DNA from: an uncultured Clostridia bacterium
Lineage (GTDB): Bacteria; Bacillota; Clostridia; Peptostreptococcales; Anaerovoracaceae
NCBI GenBank assembly: GCA_934247125.1
Contig: CAKQIZ010000071.1
Location: 1-9,782 of the forward strand
Direction of reading: 5' to 3'
Length of the DNA stretch: 9,782 nt
The notes beneath the pieces are model-generated. The model had not been told where the DNA came from, did no database searches, and worked only from the letters and a program-made list of their open reading frames with translations. The first letter of the stretch is position 1, and every line of letters starts with the position of its first letter. Shown piece by piece: positions 6,887-9,782 of this stretch. Made by a program: the position numbers and the translations under genes.

Positions 6887-6954
6887 CCCGATCGCCTTAA
6901 AATCGATCGATAACACTCGACAGCATTGACAGCATCCTCCCCGTCACGACCGTC

Positions 6955-6983
6955 TTGACAATCGTCCGAAATCATACTATAAT
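6955..6983 (+). promoter_or_regulatory. Consensus sigma-A promoter for the marR-MATE genes
   Basis: A perfect TTGACA (6955-6960) and a perfect TATAAT (6978-6983) are separated by 17 bases. Transcription would start near 6990, about 140 bases before the MarR start codon. Such a strong promoter fits a gene held off by a repressor. Confidence 0.85.
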
Positions 6984-7026
6984 CACTAATGTGCAAAACG
7001 TCCGAAATCGTACAAAACGTTCGAAA
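6963..7026. promoter_or_regulatory. Repeated CGTYCGAAA motifs, candidate operator array
   Basis: CGTCCGAAATCATAC fills the promoter spacer at 6963-6977, and CGTCCGAAATCGTAC (one mismatch) recurs at 6999-7013. A third CGTTCGAAA lies at 7018-7026, so spacings are 36 and 19, close to multiples of 18-19. GTGCAAAACGTCCGAAA (6991) and GTACAAAACGTTCGAAA (7010) form a tandem pair with 15 of 17 matches. A more diverged copy, GTGCAAACTCGCCCGAA, lies at 7065. Position over the promoter and beside a MarR gene suggests repressor binding sites; this is inference. Confidence 0.55.
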
Positions 7027-7132
7027 AAGGAAAACGCATGAAGTGTGCGGATCTTTACGAAGCCGTGCAAACTCGCCCGAACTTGTACGAATGCACAGAT
7101 TTCCCCAAAATAAAATCATCGAGGAGACACCT

Positions 7133-7558
7133 ATGACCAGCAGCATAAAACGTTTTAATACACTGATGAGCGAGATCAACGCAATGTACCACGAAATTTC
7201 AAAGAAGCTTGATTTGACAGACAGCGCGTTTACCATAATGTATGTGCTGTACGACAGCGAAGGCTCGTACCCGCTGAGCAGTATCGTCAAAACGACATGT
7301 ATCAGCAAGCAGACTGTGAACTCGTCTTTGCGAAAGCTTGAGTCAGACGGATACGTGTATCTTGAGCAGACTGGCGGCAGGAACAAGACAGTGCATCTGA
7401 CTGAGACGGGACGCAGATTTGCAGAGCGGACCGTGAAAATCATCAGAGATGAGGAAAACGCAGTGTTTGACAGATGGTCAGAGGAAGAACGAAAGATATA
7501 TTTTGAATTGACAGCGCGTTACATAGAGGAAATGAAAAAGGTGGGAGAGCGGCTTTGA
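7133..7558 (+). CDS. MarR family transcriptional regulator
   Basis: I chose the ATG at 7133 because GAGGAGA (7121-7127) precedes it by 5 bases and the product of 141 residues has the usual MarR length. The open frame extends upstream to 6989, but that stretch is the leader with repeated motifs. The winged-helix domain shows an LTDSAFTIMYVLYDSEG helix region (28-44), LSSIVKTTCISKQTVNSSLRKLESDGYV (48-75, recognition helix about 57-71), and a wing GGRNKTVHLTETG (81-93). The terminal helices (95-139) would dimerise. Family members bind palindromic operators as dimers and are released by small ligands. The gene lies upstream of a MATE pump, as mepR does with mepA in Staphylococcus, so it probably represses its own promoter and the pump. 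The ligand is unknown. Confidence 0.88.
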   Translation: MTSSIKRFNTLMSEINAMYHEISKKLDLTDSAFTIMYVLYDSEGSYPLSSIVKTTCISKQTVNSSLRKLESDGYVYLEQTGGRNKTVHLTETGRRFAERTVKIIRDEENAVFDRWSEEERKIYFELTARYIEEMKKVGERL

Positions 7559-7646
7559 TCTTGAAGCCTTGGAGTTGAGAGTCACAGCGTTACGGCTTGA
7601 CACGGTGCATTGATTTGCCTCTTAAGGCTGCAGGCGTTCCACTTTC

Positions 7647-7765
7647 GCGCATCGGATTCGCAAGCACCGCTTCCGGGGCGCACTGCTTTCAGGAACATCG
7701 GATTTGCAAGCATCGTTTCCGGGCGCACTGCTTTCAGGCGCATCGGATTCGCAAGCACCGCTTCC
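7647..7765. repeat. Tandem repeat of 45-46 bp between the marR and MATE genes
   Basis: Two full units and a partial third start at 7647, 7693 and 7738 (periods 46 and 45). Each begins GCGCATCGGATTCGCAAGCA or a close variant and ends CGCACTGCTTTCAG. Units 1 and 3 are nearly identical in their shared part; unit 2 differs at several bases. The period is not a multiple of three, and the real MATE start with its ribosome binding site lies downstream at 7821, so this is a non-coding spacer. Each unit can pair AAGCA with TGCTT. Confidence 0.8.
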
Positions 7766-7820
7766 TGTGCATGCTCGCACAGCACGATTTCCCAAAAAAC
7801 ATAAAACAACAGGAGGGACG

Positions 7821-9215
7821 ATGGAACATAAAAATCAGGACCATATTTCGGGATGCAATGCCGGCACAGACCCGAAAATGCCAAAAAACAAGATCCAGCT
7901 TTCGGATCATTTTGATTACAAACGACTGTTCAGATTCGTGCTGCCATCGGTGGCAATGATGATCTTTACATCTATATACAGCGTCGTGGACGGATTCTTT
8001 GTGTCCAACTTTGTCGGCAAAGTGCCGTTTGCGGCAGTCAACTTTACCATGCCTGTGCTGATGCTTCTCAGCTCGGTCGGCTTCATATTCGGTACCGGCG
8101 GCAATGCACTCGTGTCCAAAACCATGGGTGAGGGCGACTACGAAAGATCGAATCGCCTCTTTTCGATGCTGATATACATCGCTGCAGGCGTCGGCGCAGT
8201 GCTTGCAGTGGTCGGAATAATTTTTCTTCCGCAGATCATTTCCAAACTCGGCGCGGAAGGCGAAATGCTGGACAACTGCGTTTTATACGGACGCATAATA
8301 CTGGCCGCACAGCCCGCGTTCGTGCTGCAGTACGCGTTCCAGAGCTTTTTCGTCACGGCGGGAAAACCCGATCTCGGCTTCGTTGCGACCGTGGGAGCCG
8401 GCCTCATGAACATGGTACTCGATGCAGTGTTCATCATCGCGTTCGGATGGGGTATCGCAGGCGCAGCGGCGGCAACGGCAGCAAGCGGACTCACAGGCGC
8501 GCTGATCCCGCTGATCTACTTCGCACGCAAAAATTCCAGCCTGCTGAAACTTACGAAAACCAGCTATGACGGCAAAGCTCTGCTCAAGACATGTACGAAC
8601 GGAGCATCTGAATTCGTCACAAGCATCGCGATGTCCGTCGTGAGCATGCTTTACAATCTCCAGCTGATGAAATACGCCGGCGCGGACGGCGTCGCAGCAT
8701 ACGGCGTGCTCATGTACGTCAACTACATTTTCATCGCAGTCTTCATGGGTTACGCAGTCGGCACCGCGCCACTGTTCGGCTACAATTACGGCGCACAGAA
8801 CCACAGCGAGCTGCACAGCCTGTTCAGACGCAGCCTCTGGGTCATAAACGTGTGCGGAGTCGTGATGTTCGCCGCGATACAACTGCTCGCCGGCAAATGC
8901 GCCGCCGCTTTCGTCGGATACGACCCGGAGCTCATGAAAATGACGACCGAAGCCTTCCATATATACTGTTGCTCATTCCTGTTCGTCGGCATGAGCATCT
9001 TCGGATCCGCATTCTTCACCGCCCTCAACAACGGCCTGATCTCCGCGATCATCTCATTCATGAGGACGCTGGTGTTCGAAGTCGGCGCAGTACTGCTCCT
9101 CCCACTGATCTTCGGCATACAGGGCATCTGGGGCTCAGTCGTTGTCGCCGAAGTCGTCTCCGCCATCCTGACAACAGGCTTCCTGATCACAAAACGCTCG
9201 AAATACCATTATTGA
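7821..9215 (+). CDS. MATE family multidrug/cation efflux transporter (MepA-like)
   Basis: The ATG at 7821 follows AGGAGG (7811-7816) and gives 464 residues, normal for MATE transporters. The open frame extends back to 7704, but through the tandem repeat. About twelve hydrophobic segments run from residue 37 to the end. Typical early MATE sequence is visible: FVLPSVAMMIFTSIYSVVDG (39-58), FVGKVPFAAVNFTMPVLML (64-82), and FGTGGNALVSKTMGEGDYE (90-108). The second half repeats the fold, with NYIFIAVFMGYAVGTAPLFG preceding YNYGAQN. MATE proteins export drugs and cationic compounds from the cytoplasm using a Na+ or H+ gradient. The preceding MarR gene suggests induction by a toxic compound. The 262-base gap from the MarR stop suggests either read-through or a second promoter. 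Substrate cannot be told from sequence. The terminator at 9228 follows directly. Confidence 0.92.
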   Translation: MEHKNQDHISGCNAGTDPKMPKNKIQLSDHFDYKRLFRFVLPSVAMMIFTSIYSVVDGFFVSNFVGKVPFAAVNFTMPVLMLLSSVGFIFGTGGNALVSKTMGEGDYERSNRLFSMLIYIAAGVGAVLAVVGIIFLPQIISKLGAEGEMLDNCVLYGRIILAAQPAFVLQYAFQSFFVTAGKPDLGFVATVGAGLMNMVLDAVFIIAFGWGIAGAAAATAASGLTGALIPLIYFARKNSSLLKLTKTSYDGKALLKTCTNGASEFVTSIAMSVVSMLYNLQLMKYAGADGVAAYGVLMYVNYIFIAVFMGYAVGTAPLFGYNYGAQNHSELHSLFRRSLWVINVCGVVMFAAIQLLAGKCAAAFVGYDPELMKMTTEAFHIYCCSFLFVGMSIFGSAFFTALNNGLISAIISFMRTLVFEVGAVLLLPLIFGIQGIWGSVVVAEVVSAILTTGFLITKRSKYHY

Positions 9216-9227
9216 TGAATATTTTGT

Positions 9228-9289
9228 AAAGGCCGCAGCCGGTCGGACGGTATGCTCTTATGAGCACGTCCGGGCGATCCGGCCTTTTT
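9228..9289 (+). terminator. Intrinsic terminator after the MATE gene, possibly bidirectional
   Basis: AAAGGCCG at 9228-9235 pairs with CGGCCTTT at the base of the stem. An inner stem CGGACG/CGTCCG with GCTC-TTAT-GAGC closes the loop. It is followed by TTTTT on the + strand and reads AAAGGCC...TTTACAAAAT on the other, so it could serve both directions. Confidence 0.8.
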
Positions 9290-9315
9290 AAGTGCGCGCG
9301 TACGGTTTTTGTGCG

Positions 9316-9369
9316 GCAGGAAATATCGCTCGCGATATTTCCCGTGTCAGCAAAGCTGACATTTCCTGC
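9316..9369. other. Nested palindromes with mutually exclusive pairings
   Basis: GCAGGAAAT (9316-9324) pairs perfectly with ATTTCCTGC (9361-9369). GGAAATATCGC (9319-9329) pairs perfectly with GCGATATTTCC (9332-9342). The two share GGAAAT, so only one can form at a time. GTCAGC (9346-9351) with GCTGAC (9355-9360) makes a third hairpin compatible with both. No gene overlaps it. Confidence 0.65.
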
Positions 9370-9427
9370 AAAGTGCGAAGTGCACCCTGCTCATCGCAGC
9401 GTACACGACACGTTCCACATACCCAAA

Positions 9428-9469
9428 GGCCGGCACGAACGAACGCTTTCGCGTCCGTACGTGCCGGCC
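9428..9469. other. Long GC-rich hairpin, possible leftward terminator
   Basis: GGCCGGCACG (9428-9437) pairs perfectly with CGTGCCGGCC (9460-9469). After an A/A mismatch the pairing continues ACG/CGT and ACGC/GCGT around a TTTC loop. On the minus strand it is followed by TTTGGGT, a weak T-run, so it may help end the leftward gene entering from the right. Confidence 0.55.
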
Positions 9470-9522
9470 CCCGGGCTTCCGTTGCCGGAATTTATGCTAT
9501 GAATAGTGAAAACTTGTTTATA

Positions 9523-9606
9523 CCGGGCAGACCTGAAATCGCCGCCCGCACCGGGCCGACCTGAAATCGCCGCCCGCACCGGGCCGACCTGAAATCGCCG
9601 GCCCGC
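9523..9606. repeat. Three tandem copies of a 28-bp GC-rich repeat
   Basis: Units start at 9523, 9551 and 9579. Each reads CCGGGCMGACCTGAAATCGC followed by CGCCCGCA or a close variant. Units 1 and 2 differ at one base; the third diverges at its end (GGCCCGC). The period is not a multiple of three and no supported gene covers it. CCGGGC and GCCCG at the unit ends can pair, so each copy may form a hairpin. Confidence 0.85.
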
Positions 9607-9683
9607 CCCGGACCGCCGGAGCTTATCCGGGACCCATGGGCTAGAGTCGAAAGCGGCTTCGCTGCCGTGATCCCGGCCAGTCC

Positions 9684-9782
9684 CTAAGCCTTGAACTTTC
9701 TCTTGTTGCTTGTGCAGATACCTCTGATCACTGCAACGATCAGCAGGAGAGCTGCCATGTACAGCCAAGGTATCTGGTAGGA
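9684..9782 (-). CDS. C-terminal end of a leftward membrane-protein gene, partial
   Basis: Read on the minus strand from the window edge, the frame is open for 32 residues to a TAG at 9684-9686. It contains a hydrophobic segment, IPWLYMAALLLIVAVIRG, followed by a positively charged tail CTSNKRKFKA. This is the shape of a final transmembrane helix with a cytoplasmic tail. There is no LPXTG-like motif within the visible part. The gene converges on the MATE gene, which explains why terminator-like structures lie between them. The identity cannot be told from this fragment, and a chance open frame is possible. Confidence 0.5.
   Translation of the reverse strand, partial: SYQIPWLYMAALLLIVAVIRGICTSNKRKFKA

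Noticed and set aside
6989..7132. N-terminal extension of the MarR reading frame
   Set aside because: It starts only a few bases after the -10 box, lacks a ribosome binding site and consists of the repeated operator-like motifs. The ATG at 7133 has GAGGAGA and gives the normal MarR length.
7597..7625. Possible promoter for the MATE gene: TTGACA, 17 bases, TCTTAA
   Set aside because: The -35 box is perfect, but the -10 matches only 3 of 6 bases and lacks the key second A. Kept as a weak possibility, not listed as a feature.
7704..7820. N-terminal extension of the MATE reading frame
   Set aside because: It is made of the 46-bp tandem repeat and has no ribosome binding site. The ATG at 7821 directly follows AGGAGG and starts a normal-length transporter.
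8283..8960. Long leftward open frame of 225 codons opposite the MATE gene
   Set aside because: It is the antisense shadow of a strongly supported transporter gene; the composition (very rich in Cys, His, Glu, Arg) is typical of such shadows.
9523..9606. The 28-bp repeats as a CRISPR array
   Set aside because: The units abut directly without unique spacers, there are only three, and no cas genes are present.
9391..9768. Leftward open frame of 125 codons
   Set aside because: It crosses the 28-bp tandem repeats (not a multiple of three) and the long hairpin, has low-complexity Gly/Arg/Pro content and is in a different frame from the better supported membrane-helix fragment at 9684-9782.

Overview
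The window looks like chromosomal DNA of a low-to-moderate GC Gram-positive anaerobe of the class Clostridia. The evidence is strong AGGAGG-type ribosome binding sites, SipW/TasA-type and sortase-type surface proteins, a clostridial Rpn-family nuclease, and a MarR/MATE pair resembling mepR/mepA. I cannot place it to genus.

Region 1 (1-4700) is the end of a surface-protein operon read rightward. In order it holds the tail of a TasA/CalY-like secreted protein, a 1025-residue von Willebrand factor A (VWA) adhesin-like protein, a second SipW-dependent TasA-like protein, and a TasA-like protein with a C-terminal PETG sorting signal. Genes are 12-18 bases apart, each with its own strong Shine-Dalgarno, and the operon ends at a strong hairpin terminator. 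The likely product is an extracellular fibre or adhesion structure: TasA-like subunits, a large VWA protein that may bind a ligand, and one wall-anchored subunit. The signal peptidase and any sortase would lie outside the window.

Region 2 (4700-6900) holds one gene, an Rpn/YhgA-like PD-(D/E)XK nuclease with its own promoter. It lies between two direct copies of a 254-bp non-coding element about 90% identical to each other. Each copy is a large imperfect palindrome built from four TGTG...CACA inverted-repeat units with the same symmetric spacing. The Rpn gene also contains an internal in-frame ATG behind a near-consensus Shine-Dalgarno, placed where an intragenic C-terminal antitoxin would be expected by analogy with reported E. 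coli Rpn loci. This region is the best candidate for something undescribed.

Region 3 (6900-9290) is a MarR regulator plus MATE efflux pump. A consensus promoter (TTGACA-17-TATAAT) is overlapped and followed by repeated CGTYCGAAA motifs that look like operators. A 46-bp tandem repeat sits between the two genes, and a bidirectional-looking terminator follows the pump.

Region 4 (9290-9782) is non-coding apart from the C-terminal end of a leftward membrane-protein gene entering from the right edge. It is dense in palindromes: a nested pair of alternative hairpins, a long GC-rich hairpin, and three tandem copies of a 28-bp GC-rich repeat.
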